Assembly (NCBI RefSeq): GCF_040783975.1
Contig: NZ_CP160631.1
Coordinates: 2,356,001-2,420,000, forward strand
Reading direction: 5' to 3'
Length of the DNA stretch: 64,000 bases
Source: Pantoea sp. Ep11b
Lineage (GTDB): Bacteria; Pseudomonadota; Gammaproteobacteria; Enterobacterales; Enterobacteriaceae
Below, in pieces: positions 27,024-35,074 of the stretch. The notes under the pieces were generated by a model. It did not search any database. It saw only the letters and a program-made list of their open reading frames with translations, and had not been told where the DNA came from. The position numbers and the translations under genes were made by a program. Position 1 is the stretch's first letter. Every line of letters begins with the position of its first letter.

Positions 27024-28250
27024 ATGACAGACAAACTTGAGTCGCAACTCACCCGACGTTTTTTCCGTTACCTCGCCGTCAGCAGTCAGAGCGATGCGAA
27101 AGCCACCTCGCTGCCGAGTACGCCGGGCCAGCACACGATGGCGGCCCTGCTGGCCGACGAGCTGCGTGCGCTGGGGCTGGATGCGGTGGAGATCGATGAG
27201 CACGCTACGGTGACGGCGGTGAAACGCGGCAACCGGCCCGACGCCCCGCGTATCGGGTTTATCACCCATATCGACACGGTCGATGTCGGTCTGTCGCCCG
27301 ATATTCATCCGCAGATCCTGACCTGGCAGGGCGACGACCTCTGCCTGAATGCAGAGCAGCAGATCTGGCTGCGCCATGATGAACATCCGGAGATCGCGCC
27401 CTACGTCGGCCAGCAGGTGATTTTCAGCGACGGAACCAGCGTGCTGGGTGCAGACAACAAAGCCGCCGTTACGGTAGTGATGACGCTGATGGAGAACCTG
27501 CAGGGTGACCACGGCGACATCGTAGTCGCCTTTGTGCCGGACGAGGAGATTGGCCTGCGCGGCGCGAAAGCGCTGGACCTGGAGACGCGCTTTAACGTCG
27601 ATTTTGCGTGGACCATCGACTGCTGCGAACTGGGCGAGGTGGTGTATGAAAACTTCAATGGTGCCGCCGCAGAAATTGTCTTTACCGGCGTGCCCGCGCA
27701 TCCGATGTCGGGCAAAGGGGTGCTGGTGAATCCGCTGCTGATGGCTCACGACTACATCAGCCTGTTCGACCGGCTGGAGACGCCGGAGCACACCGAGGGC
27801 CGCGAGGGCTATATCTGGTTCAACGAGATGCAGGCCAACGCCAGCCAGGCCACGCTTAAAGCCTCGATTCGCGACTTCGACCTGAGCCGTTTTGACGCTC
27901 GCAAGCAGCAGCTCCGTCAGGCCGCAGAGACCATTGCAGCGCGCTATCCTGCCGGCGACGTCAGCATCACGCTCAGCGACATTTACAGCAACATCAGCAA
28001 TGCGCTGGGCGAGGATCGCCGGGCCATTGATCTCATCTTCAGCGCCTTTGCCGCCCTGGAGATTGAACCCAAAGTGATCCCGATGCGCGGTGGCACGGAC
28101 GGTGCAGCCCTCTCTGCGAAGGGCCTGCTGACGCCGAACTTCTTTACCGGCGCGCACAACTTCCATTCACGCTTCGAATTTCTGCCGCTGACGTCGTTTG
28201 TGAAGTCCTACCAGGTTGCAGAGAAGCTCTGCCATCTGGCGGCGGGCTGA
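27024..28250 (+). CDS. PepT-family peptidase (M20B)
   Basis: The 408-residue product has the length of tripeptidase T and its metal motifs: ITHIDTVD (His82, Asp84), SVLGADNKAA (Asp144), VPDEEIG (Glu174-Glu175) and RGGTDGAALS, with GAHNFHSRFEF giving the late histidine. PepT removes the N-terminal residue of tripeptides in the cytosol. Similarity to E. coli PepT looks moderate, with GADNKA replacing GADDKA, so this may be a paralogue of different specificity. A GTG at 27021 is possible, but AAGGAATAG is better spaced for the ATG at 27024. It is divergent from the DppA-like gene, which suggests joint use in peptide scavenging. Confidence 0.88.
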   Translation: MTDKLESQLTRRFFRYLAVSSQSDAKATSLPSTPGQHTMAALLADELRALGLDAVEIDEHATVTAVKRGNRPDAPRIGFITHIDTVDVGLSPDIHPQILTWQGDDLCLNAEQQIWLRHDEHPEIAPYVGQQVIFSDGTSVLGADNKAAVTVVMTLMENLQGDHGDIVVAFVPDEEIGLRGAKALDLETRFNVDFAWTIDCCELGEVVYENFNGAAAEIVFTGVPAHPMSGKGVLVNPLLMAHDYISLFDRLETPEHTEGREGYIWFNEMQANASQATLKASIRDFDLSRFDARKQQLRQAAETIAARYPAGDVSITLSDIYSNISNALGEDRRAIDLIFSAFAALEIEPKVIPMRGGTDGAALSAKGLLTPNFFTGAHNFHSRFEFLPLTSFVKSYQVAEKLCHLAAG

Positions 28251-28257
28251 GGAGAAA

Positions 28258-28280
28258 ACCGGGCGCAGAACGCGCCCGGT
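28258..28280. terminator. Terminator between pepT-like and amino-acid binding protein genes
   Basis: ACCGGGCGC-agaac-GCGCCCGGT is a perfect 9-base-pair stem with a 5-base loop, 7 bases after the peptidase stop and 5 bases before the convergent gene's stop codon. The minus-strand side continues into ggttttctcc, giving a short U run there. Confidence 0.75.
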
Positions 28281-28285
28281 GAGCA

Positions 28286-29062
28286 TCAGGGTTTCGCGCT
28301 CACGTCGATACCAGGGAAATATTTTTCCGCCAGTTTTTTGATCGTGCCGTCGCTCTGGACTTTGGCGATGGCTGCATCCAGCGACTGCTTCAGCTGCGCA
28401 TCATCCTTACGCAGGCCGTAACCGATGCCTGAACCCAGAATCGCGTCATCCTCAACCGGTTTGCCCGCAAAGCCAAAGCCTTTACCCTGCGGTTTATCCA
28501 GGAAGCCGGACTGACCGGCTGCGGACATCACCAGCGTCCCATCGAGGCGGCCCGCGACCATGTCGTTGTAGACCTGATTCTGATCCTGATAGGAGGTGAC
28601 CGTCACGCCCTGGCTCTCCCAGTGCTTCTTCGCGTAGGTTTCCTGAATCGATCCCTGCAATACGCCGATGTTCTTGCCGCGCAGGCTCTCTGCCGTCGGC
28701 GCCAGATTTTCACCCTTTTTCGCCACCAGCATGGTCGGAATGCGGTAGATCGGCTGCGTGAAGGCGATACTTTTTGCGCGCGCTTCGGTGATGTTCATCG
28801 CCGAGTTGATCGCGTCAAACTTCTTCGCCTGCAGCGCCGGGATCAGCGCATCAAAACTGCTTTCCACCCAGTGGCAGGAGAAGTTGCCCGCCTTACAGAT
28901 GGCATTGCCCAGCTCGATATCAAAGCCCTCCAGCTCGCCTTTGGCGTTGCGGCTTTCAAACGGCGGATATTGCGACTCCACACCGTACCGTAAATCCTGT
29001 CCCAGTGCCTGCACGGAGCTCATCATCCCCAGCGCGAGAAAAAGCGCGTTCAGTTTCTTCAT
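28286..29062 (-). CDS. Periplasmic polar amino-acid-binding protein (ArgT/HisJ-like, orphan)
   Basis: The 258-residue protein has a signal peptide (MKKLNALFLALGMMSSVQALG) and a mature part starting QDLRYGVESQYPPFESRN, with GFDIELGNAICK and VESSFDALIPALQAKKFD, which mark the SBP_bac_3 lysine/arginine/ornithine/histidine group. The ATG at 29062 was chosen because it gives this signal peptide; the frame runs 42 codons further upstream into low-quality sequence. It lies 64 bases downstream of the aminotransferase gene on the same strand and may be co-transcribed. No permease gene is nearby, so it is an orphan receptor. Confidence 0.87.
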   Translation of the reverse strand: MKKLNALFLALGMMSSVQALGQDLRYGVESQYPPFESRNAKGELEGFDIELGNAICKAGNFSCHWVESSFDALIPALQAKKFDAINSAMNITEARAKSIAFTQPIYRIPTMLVAKKGENLAPTAESLRGKNIGVLQGSIQETYAKKHWESQGVTVTSYQDQNQVYNDMVAGRLDGTLVMSAAGQSGFLDKPQGKGFGFAGKPVEDDAILGSGIGYGLRKDDAQLKQSLDAAIAKVQSDGTIKKLAEKYFPGIDVSAKP

Positions 29063-29126
29063 TCTCTGTTTACCCCGAAAAGTCCTGGTTATCTGTTTCC
29101 CGGTCTGCCCTGCGCGGAAGCGCCGT

Positions 29127-30293
29127 TCAGTGGGAAAAAGCACTGAGCGCAGCCGCGCCCGCCTCAAGTGTCGCCTCGTCTTTGGCAAAAGAGAGACGAA
29201 TCAGTTTATTGTCTGTGCCATCCATATAAAACGCCGACAGCGGAATGGTCGCCACGCCGTGATCGACGATAAGACGTTTTACCATTTCACTGTCGGGTTC
29301 GTCACTGAAATGTCCATAGCTGGCGAGCATAAAGAACGAACCGGCGCTCGGCAGCAGCCGGAATGGCGAATGCTGCATCAGTGCCGTCAGCCGATCGCGC
29401 TTCTGCTGATAGAAGGCGTTGAGCGACAGATAGTTCTGCGGGTTTTGCAGATAGTGAGCAAAGCCCACCTGCATCGGCGTATCGGCGGCGTACATCATAA
29501 ACTGATGCACCTTGACCAGTTCGGTCATCAGCTCCGCCGGGGCCAGACAGTAGCCGACCCGCCAGCCGGTGACGTGAAAGGTTTTGCCGAATGAGGAGAC
29601 GATGACGCTGCGCGCGGCCAGCTCCGGATGTGTCGCCATCCCGCAATGCGGACGGCCATCGAACAGAATATGCTCATACACCTCATCCGAGAGCACTACG
29701 ATGTCGGTATTGCGGATCAGCGCGGCCAGCTGATTGAGGTCTTCCGGGGTCAGTACCTGCGCGCTGGGGTTGTGCGGCGTGTTGATGATGATCATCCGGG
29801 TACGCGGGGTGATCGCCGCCCGCAGCTGCTCCCAGTCAATGGCAAAGGAGGGCACCTGCAGCTTCAGGCCAATCGGCCTGCCGCCCTGCAGGCGCACCAC
29901 CGGCGCATAGCTGTCAAACGCGGGTTCAAAGAAGATCACCTCATCGCCCTGATGCACCAGGGCGGTAATGGCCATATAGAGTCCCTGGCTGGCGCTGCCG
30001 GTAATCAGCACTTCACTGCCCGCATCATAGGTCTGCCCGTAGAGCGTCTGCACTTTGCTGGCGAGCGCTTCGCGTAAGGCCGGCAGCCCCATCATGGCCG
30101 CATACTGATTGTGTCCCGTCTGCATCGCCTGGCTGACGGCCCCGACCAGCGCCGGGTCGCAGGGAAAATTGGGTGCGCCCTGCGACAGGTTAATCGCCTG
30201 ATGCCGGGCCGACAGCTGACCAATCACGCTGAAAATAGTGGTGCCGACATCCGGCAGTTTGGGGTGGATCGCAACAGGCGTTTTCAGGGACAT
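29127..30293 (-). CDS. PLP-dependent aminotransferase, YbdL-type (methionine aminotransferase family)
   Basis: This 388-residue class I/II aminotransferase aligns with E. coli YbdL (386), which prefers methionine, histidine and phenylalanine as amino donors. Seen motifs are INLSQGAPNFPCDP near the N-terminus, NQYAAMMGLPALREA, NTPHNPSAQV, LSDEVYEHILFDG and SSFGKTFHVTGWRVGYC, whose lysine carries PLP. It could supply methionine from its keto acid or help salvage amino acids. It heads a likely two-gene unit with the amino-acid binding protein gene. It may be a paralogue rather than the YbdL orthologue. Confidence 0.88.
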   Translation of the reverse strand: MSLKTPVAIHPKLPDVGTTIFSVIGQLSARHQAINLSQGAPNFPCDPALVGAVSQAMQTGHNQYAAMMGLPALREALASKVQTLYGQTYDAGSEVLITGSASQGLYMAITALVHQGDEVIFFEPAFDSYAPVVRLQGGRPIGLKLQVPSFAIDWEQLRAAITPRTRMIIINTPHNPSAQVLTPEDLNQLAALIRNTDIVVLSDEVYEHILFDGRPHCGMATHPELAARSVIVSSFGKTFHVTGWRVGYCLAPAELMTELVKVHQFMMYAADTPMQVGFAHYLQNPQNYLSLNAFYQQKRDRLTALMQHSPFRLLPSAGSFFMLASYGHFSDEPDSEMVKRLIVDHGVATIPLSAFYMDGTDNKLIRLSFAKDEATLEAGAAALSAFSH

Positions 30294-30417
30294 ACACTCT
30301 CCGTCAGGGAAGAACCGATCAGATGGGCTGAACCGTTATTCAACGAGGTGTGGCTTGAGTCGGCAAGCGAAATGTCGTCATAATAGCCATGACAAATATG
30401 CATAGCTGAGGTTCACT

Positions 30418-31299
30418 GTGTCCCGTACATCGCTGCCGCTGAATGCCATCCACGCGTTTCTGGTGACCGCCCGGCATCTTAATCTGACGCATGCCGCACG
30501 GGAACTCTGCCTGACCCAGGGCGCGGTGAGCCGCAAAATTGCCTCGCTGGAGCAGTGGCTCGGGGTCACGCTGTTTGACCGCCACGCGCGCGGACTGCGG
30601 CTGACCCCGCAGGGTGCCGCCCTGCTGCCTGATCTGCGCGCCGGGTTTGAACAGATGGTGCAGGCCAGCGAAAAGATCCGCCGCACCCAGAGCAGCATCC
30701 GCCTGAAAGCACCGACCTGCGCGATGCGCTGGCTGGTGCCCCGGCTGATGGCGCTGGAGCATCAGCGCCCGGAGCTGCATGTGGCGCTGACCACCACCCT
30801 GGATCATGCCTCGCAGCTGGAGAACTTTGATGCCGCGATCGTCTATGGCAGGCCGCACCCTGAAGGCATTACCCTGTTCCGGGAGTCACTGACGCCGGTG
30901 ATGGCGGCGAATCTCCCCTTGCCCGCCTCGCCCGCCGCCCTGGAGGCGATGACCTTTCTGCATCCGACCGCTGACACGCGCGACTGGCTGTGCTGGCTGC
31001 AGGCGCAGGCGGTAACGCCGGTGATGAGGCGGAACCAGCATTTTTCCACGATGGACCTGGCGATAAGCGCGGCGATTCAGGGATTTGGGGTGGCCATTGC
31101 GGACAGCAATCTGGTGGAGAGTGATATTGCCAGCGGCAGGCTGATTACACCCTTCGCTGGCGAGGTAAAGACGGGGGCCGTCTACAGCCTCCTGCAGCGG
31201 CCCGAACGGGATGCGCCACCCTTCCTGACGGAACTGGTGGCGTGGCTATGCCGGGATCAGAAGGTAACCCAGTCGCCGTTATCAACCGGTTTAGCCTGA
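30418..31299 (+). CDS. LysR-family regulator (GcvA-like subgroup)
   Basis: The 293-residue product starts at GTG 30418 and reads [27 protein letters not shown], with the LysR helix-turn-helix at about residues 23-42 and a GcvA-like layout (LPLN..HAF.. and [19 protein letters not shown]). It is divergent from the aminotransferase gene across 124 bases, so control of that gene and the binding-protein gene is likely. Its 3' end overlaps the end of the convergent chemoreceptor gene by 43 bases. The effector is unknown. Confidence 0.87.
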   Translation: MSRTSLPLNAIHAFLVTARHLNLTHAARELCLTQGAVSRKIASLEQWLGVTLFDRHARGLRLTPQGAALLPDLRAGFEQMVQASEKIRRTQSSIRLKAPTCAMRWLVPRLMALEHQRPELHVALTTTLDHASQLENFDAAIVYGRPHPEGITLFRESLTPVMAANLPLPASPAALEAMTFLHPTADTRDWLCWLQAQAVTPVMRRNQHFSTMDLAISAAIQGFGVAIADSNLVESDIASGRLITPFAGEVKTGAVYSLLQRPERDAPPFLTELVAWLCRDQKVTQSPLSTGLA

Positions 31300-32921
31300 G
31301 CCGCACTCAGCACGGGCGCCTTCGGTGCGGCCGGTTTACCGCTCGCCCCTGGTGCACGGTGACTGTCGGCAGAGAGGCGGAACTTCGCGACCGAGGCCTG
31401 CAGCGCTTCCGTCTGCAGGGCCAGCGCGCTGGCAGCCGCTGAAACCTCTTCGACCAGCGAGGCGTTCTGCTGGGTTACGCTGTCCATTTCGGTCACCGCC
31501 GTACCGACCTGAGAGATCCCCTTGCTCTGCTCTTCTGACGCGGACGCGATCTGCTTCATGATCGCATCCACATCCTGCACCGACTTCAGAATGTTGTTCA
31601 TGGTGCCACCGGTGGTGCTGACCAGCTCGGCGCCTTTGTCCACGCGCTGAACGGACTCTTCGATCAGGGTCGCGATCTCTTTAGCCGCATTGGCGCTGCG
31701 CTGGGCCAGATTACGCACTTCCGACGCGACCACCGCAAACCCACGCCCCTGTTCTCCGGCCCGGGCCGCTTCGACGGCGGCGTTCAGCGCCAGGATATTG
31801 GTCTGGAACGCGATACCGTTGATGACGTTGGTGATCTCCGCGATCTTTTTCGAGCTGCCGGAGATGCCATCCATCGTGCTGACGACTTCGCTGACCAGCT
31901 GGCCGCCGCGCTGGGCGGTGGTGGTGGCGGTTTCCGCCAGCAGGCTGGCCTGACGGGCGTTATCCGCGTTAAATTTCACCGTGGCGGTTAACTGCTCCAT
32001 GCTGGCCGCCGTCTGCTCCAGTGCGGCGGCCTGCTCTTCGGTACGCGATGAGAGATCATTGTTACCGGCCGAGATCTCCGCCGCACCGCGCGAGATATTC
32101 TCGGTGCCGCTGCGGATGGCGCTGACCGCTTCCCGCAGGCTGTCCTGCATCGCACTCAGCAGCGGAACCAGTTTACCCACGCAGTTACGGCCGAACTCGT
32201 TGACCGGCTGGCTGAGATCGCCTGTGGCGATGACGGCGAAGTGGTTACGGATGGTCTCCAGCGGACGCACCAGCATGGCAACCAGATAGCGGTCGGTAAA
32301 CAGCAGAATCAGCAGGCCGATAACCACCGTGATGGTGATGATGGTTTTGGTCATCGCAGTGAGGCGGTCGACCTCCACCCGGGTAGTGTCCAGCTTTTCG
32401 GCGGCGGCTTGATTAAATTTCTCGGCGCTGACGCCAAAAGCGCGACTCAGCGGCGGGGTGCCGTTATTCGCCTGCTCGCGATAAGCCTCCGCTGTACCCT
32501 GACGCGCCAGCTGCAGTTGCGGCGTTACGCCATCATCCAGCAGCTTCTGCCAGCTCTGAATCACGCCATCCACGACGTCCGGGTTCATCGGGCCGGGGGC
32601 CAGCTGTTTGAAGCGCGCCAGCTGCTGCGTCATGCTGTCCAGCGCCTGCTGCACCGGTGCATACGCCTCATCCGTCAGCGCCTTACCTGCAGCTTTGCTT
32701 TCCATCACGCGGGAAAGACGGGTTATCACGCGAAAATATTGATCGTTGCCTTTGCTCAGCACCGTCATTTGTTCAACCAGATGGCGGTCAACATCGTTGC
32801 CTTCGCTGAGCGCGCCTAGCGAGTGGATGCTATAAAGGCCGACGCCGCTCCAGAGCAGACAAAACAGTCCCAGAATGGAGAGCATCACTGCGCGAATGGT
32901 AAAATTTTTGAGCATTCCCAT
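31257..32921 (-). CDS. Methyl-accepting chemotaxis protein (Tar/Tsr-type)
   Basis: The 554-residue receptor has a first membrane span at about residues 9-30, a periplasmic four-helix ligand domain, a second span near residues 190-212, a HAMP domain and the signalling domain with the near-invariant hairpin tip [28 protein letters not shown] (part shown: [17 protein letters not shown]). Adaptation segments such as [20 protein letters not shown] are present. The last five residues are DWVTF, a variant of the NWETF pentapeptide that tethers CheR and CheB, which marks it as a high-abundance type receptor. AGGA lies upstream of ATG 32921 and a sigma-28 promoter lies at 32968-32994. Its ligand is unknown. 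Confidence 0.93.
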   Translation of the reverse strand: MGMLKNFTIRAVMLSILGLFCLLWSGVGLYSIHSLGALSEGNDVDRHLVEQMTVLSKGNDQYFRVITRLSRVMESKAAGKALTDEAYAPVQQALDSMTQQLARFKQLAPGPMNPDVVDGVIQSWQKLLDDGVTPQLQLARQGTAEAYREQANNGTPPLSRAFGVSAEKFNQAAAEKLDTTRVEVDRLTAMTKTIITITVVIGLLILLFTDRYLVAMLVRPLETIRNHFAVIATGDLSQPVNEFGRNCVGKLVPLLSAMQDSLREAVSAIRSGTENISRGAAEISAGNNDLSSRTEEQAAALEQTAASMEQLTATVKFNADNARQASLLAETATTTAQRGGQLVSEVVSTMDGISGSSKKIAEITNVINGIAFQTNILALNAAVEAARAGEQGRGFAVVASEVRNLAQRSANAAKEIATLIEESVQRVDKGAELVSTTGGTMNNILKSVQDVDAIMKQIASASEEQSKGISQVGTAVTEMDSVTQQNASLVEEVSAAASALALQTEALQASVAKFRLSADSHRAPGASGKPAAPKAPVLSAAQAKPVDNGDWVTF

Positions 32922-32967
32922 ACCAAAATCCTATGCATGTTGACCCGTAATCGTCGGGCATAACGAT

Positions 32968-32994
32968 TTATCGGCACAGGAATGTCAAAATGTA
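32968..32994 (-). promoter_or_regulatory. Sigma-28 (FliA) flagellar promoter of the chemoreceptor gene
   Basis: Read on the minus strand, TACATTTT, an 11-base spacer and GCCGATAA match the FliA consensus TAAAGTTT-N11-GCCGATAA with a perfect -10 and six of eight bases in the -35. It lies about 47 bases upstream of the chemoreceptor start codon. This places the gene in the late flagellar regulon. Confidence 0.9.
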
Positions 32995-33137
32995 ACTGTT
33001 TTGTTACCTGAAATTTTTCAGCGTCGGTATCGGGCTCGCGGATAAAAAACGCATCAATTCATCATATTAAGCTTTTTAAAGTAGAAAAATTTCATTCATG
33101 CGATTTCATGGTTAGCAGGCTAATCATCTGCCTGTAC

Positions 33138-34658
33138 TCAAAGCTTCACCATACGACTCATGAATAACCGGAACAACCGCATACGGGCGCGCATAAAGTT
33201 CCTTTTCAGCGCGATGCTGTTCTCGCCTTCCTCCCCCAGTGACATTGTCACGTCTTCACCGGGATGCCATGCCGGCCAGATGATCTCCCCTGCCAGCTGA
33301 TGCTTGTATTCTGTCGCGTCGCGGGCAAAGTTAAGCCAGTATTCACTGACCCGTCCGGCAAAGGCTTGATCGCCCTCGCTGAAGGGTCGCCCGTCGCCGG
33401 TTCGGGTCATCTGGCTCAGCGTATTCAACGCATAGGGCACTTCATTGCCGTGCCAGGTGCCGTGCAGATAGAGGTCGCGGGCATGTTCTGAGACGTAATC
33501 AAACCAGTAGCGCCAGCCCGGCATTCCCACCTGATGCTGCGCCCGCATGACCAGCCACGGCATAAGGCTGAACGCCATGTCGCGTGCCACGGCGCGACCC
33601 AGTAACCGATCGTCATGGATATCGTACATCCATTTCAGCGTCCGGTAGAGAAGACGGTTTTTATCGCGTAACTGCTGCAGCACGGCGGTGGCATCCACGC
33701 CGAAATAGTCCAGCACGCTGGCTTCATCGCTGTTGCTGCCCGCCATCAGCGGCAGACGATGCTGTTTTGCCGTCAGAAAAGTGCGCAGCATCGGTTCGGG
33801 CAGCACGGCATCCCCGGCGATAGGCACGGGCGGGATCGACAGCGCCCCCTCCAGCGGCCAGAAAGCATCGGCTGGCAGCGCACGCAGATCAGCCGCGCTG
33901 GAATCCGGCGGCAGGCCGAGATGACGGGCTACCGCCACACCCTGCTGACGCGCTTTTTTCAGCGGCGTGTCCGGCAGGCTGTAGGCGCTCTGCACAATAC
34001 CTTTATGGAACAGTCCTTCCGCCAGCGGAGAACAGCAGAGTGACAGCACACTGCGGGCACCGGACGATTCGCCAAAAAGCGTGACGTTGCGACGGTCGCC
34101 GCCAAAAGACGGAATGTTGCGTTGCACCCACTGCAGCGCGGCTATCTGGTCCAGCAGACCAAAATTGTTCACCATGCCGCCCGCCGGATATTCCGCATCC
34201 AGCGCGGGATGTGAGAAGAACCCCAGGTGGCCCAGCCGATAGTTGAGCGTCACCACCACCGCACCGCGTGACGCCAGCGGCTTGCCGCTGTAGGGGGCCA
34301 GTCCGCCCGCGCCGATAGTAAACCCGCCGCCGTGCAGCCACACCATTACCGGCAGCGGTCTGGATGGCTCGACATCGGGCGTCCAGACATTCAGGTAGAG
34401 CGCATCTTCGCTGAATTCACCGGGATCGCCTCCGCCGACGGCCTCACAGTAAGTCCGGTTCTGCCAGCAGGAGGCGCTGAATGCGGTGGCATCACGCACA
34501 CCCTGCCAGGGCGTGACCGGCTGTGGCGGACGCCAGCGCAGTGCGCCCTCCGGGGGGGCTGCATAAGGTATGCCTTTGAATACGAAAAGGTCATCGTCCC
34601 TGCATCCACGTAACTCACCCTCAGCCGTCATGATCCTCAGACCTGTTTCGTTTTTCAT
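33138..34658 (-). CDS. Type B carboxylesterase
   Basis: This 506-residue alpha/beta hydrolase matches the carboxylesterase type B / p-nitrobenzyl esterase family. Motifs are FKGIPYAAPP near residue 28, SEDALYLNVW at 83-92, the oxyanion stretch LHGGGF at 108-113, the nucleophile elbow GESSGA with Ser198, the acid in GSNSDEASVL and the late histidine in HGTWHGNEVPY. No signal peptide is seen. I chose the ATG at 34658 because the domain starts just after it; the frame is open 40 codons upstream. It cleaves carboxyl esters, but the natural substrate is unknown. It stands alone downstream of ydcJ. Confidence 0.85.
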   Translation of the reverse strand: MKNETGLRIMTAEGELRGCRDDDLFVFKGIPYAAPPEGALRWRPPQPVTPWQGVRDATAFSASCWQNRTYCEAVGGGDPGEFSEDALYLNVWTPDVEPSRPLPVMVWLHGGGFTIGAGGLAPYSGKPLASRGAVVVTLNYRLGHLGFFSHPALDAEYPAGGMVNNFGLLDQIAALQWVQRNIPSFGGDRRNVTLFGESSGARSVLSLCCSPLAEGLFHKGIVQSAYSLPDTPLKKARQQGVAVARHLGLPPDSSAADLRALPADAFWPLEGALSIPPVPIAGDAVLPEPMLRTFLTAKQHRLPLMAGSNSDEASVLDYFGVDATAVLQQLRDKNRLLYRTLKWMYDIHDDRLLGRAVARDMAFSLMPWLVMRAQHQVGMPGWRYWFDYVSEHARDLYLHGTWHGNEVPYALNTLSQMTRTGDGRPFSEGDQAFAGRVSEYWLNFARDATEYKHQLAGEIIWPAWHPGEDVTMSLGEEGENSIALKRNFMRARMRLFRLFMSRMVKL

Positions 34659-35074
34659 TCCTGTTTCCCTGTTCAGACGTTCCTCCATTATTTGCAGGCC
34701 CGCCAGCATTGTCCATGCGCGGAGGGGATTTGCAGAATATACCGAAGCGTAAGGGGCAGGCATGAACACAATCGTCAACCGATCACGCGCATCTGTTGAG
34801 GCGATGAGTTAAGCACGGGTTATCATTTTCTGGCCGGGTCGATGGCGGAGGTGCTACACGAACCGCCTGAGCAGTGTGATGCCCCGCCGCTAAGCCGTTA
34901 TCTTTTTAACGATTCAGGATGGTCACGCAGAGGAATCTGCGCGATCGGTTAACACGTTTTAATGTTCCCGGCGGGCAGGCGATTTGTCCCCTTTTTTTCC
35001 GGTTTCAGGGCCAGCCAGGGAAACGGAGGCTGCGGGAAGCTGCCGGGCAACGGAATTGTTGCCCGGTAAACATC
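34659..35074. other. Intergenic region between the esterase and ydcJ genes
   Basis: This stretch should hold the esterase promoter. A 16-codon frame at about 34762 (preceded by AAGGGGCAGGC) is too short to support. A perfect hairpin, CCGGGCAAC-6-GTTGCCCGG at 35043-35066, sits just after the ydcJ stop codon and is listed separately. Nothing else is recognised. Confidence 0.4.
35043..35066 (-). terminator. Hairpin downstream of ydcJ
   Basis: CCGGGCAAC and GTTGCCCGG pair perfectly over 9 bases with a 6-base loop, 9 bases after the ydcJ stop codon on the minus strand. The following sequence is not U-rich, so it may be a weak or Rho-assisted terminator. Confidence 0.55.

Noticed and set aside
26826..28166. 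446-codon minus-strand frame opposite the PepT-like gene
   Set aside because: Antisense to a gene with complete M20 motifs; no domain recognised.
30840..31300. Possibility that the LysR gene is a frameshifted pseudogene because it overlaps the chemoreceptor gene
   Set aside because: The protein has normal LysR length and ends after a complete effector domain; the overlap is only 43 bases.
31257..32921. Identification of the chemoreceptor as Trg because E. coli trg is near ydcI
   Set aside because: The N-terminal and ligand domains do not match Trg as I recall it, and this receptor has a CheR-binding pentapeptide variant that Trg lacks.
34762..34812. 16-codon frame preceded by AAGGGGCAGGC upstream of the esterase gene
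   Set aside because: Too short, no attenuator-like codons, and no regulated gene follows it on that strand.
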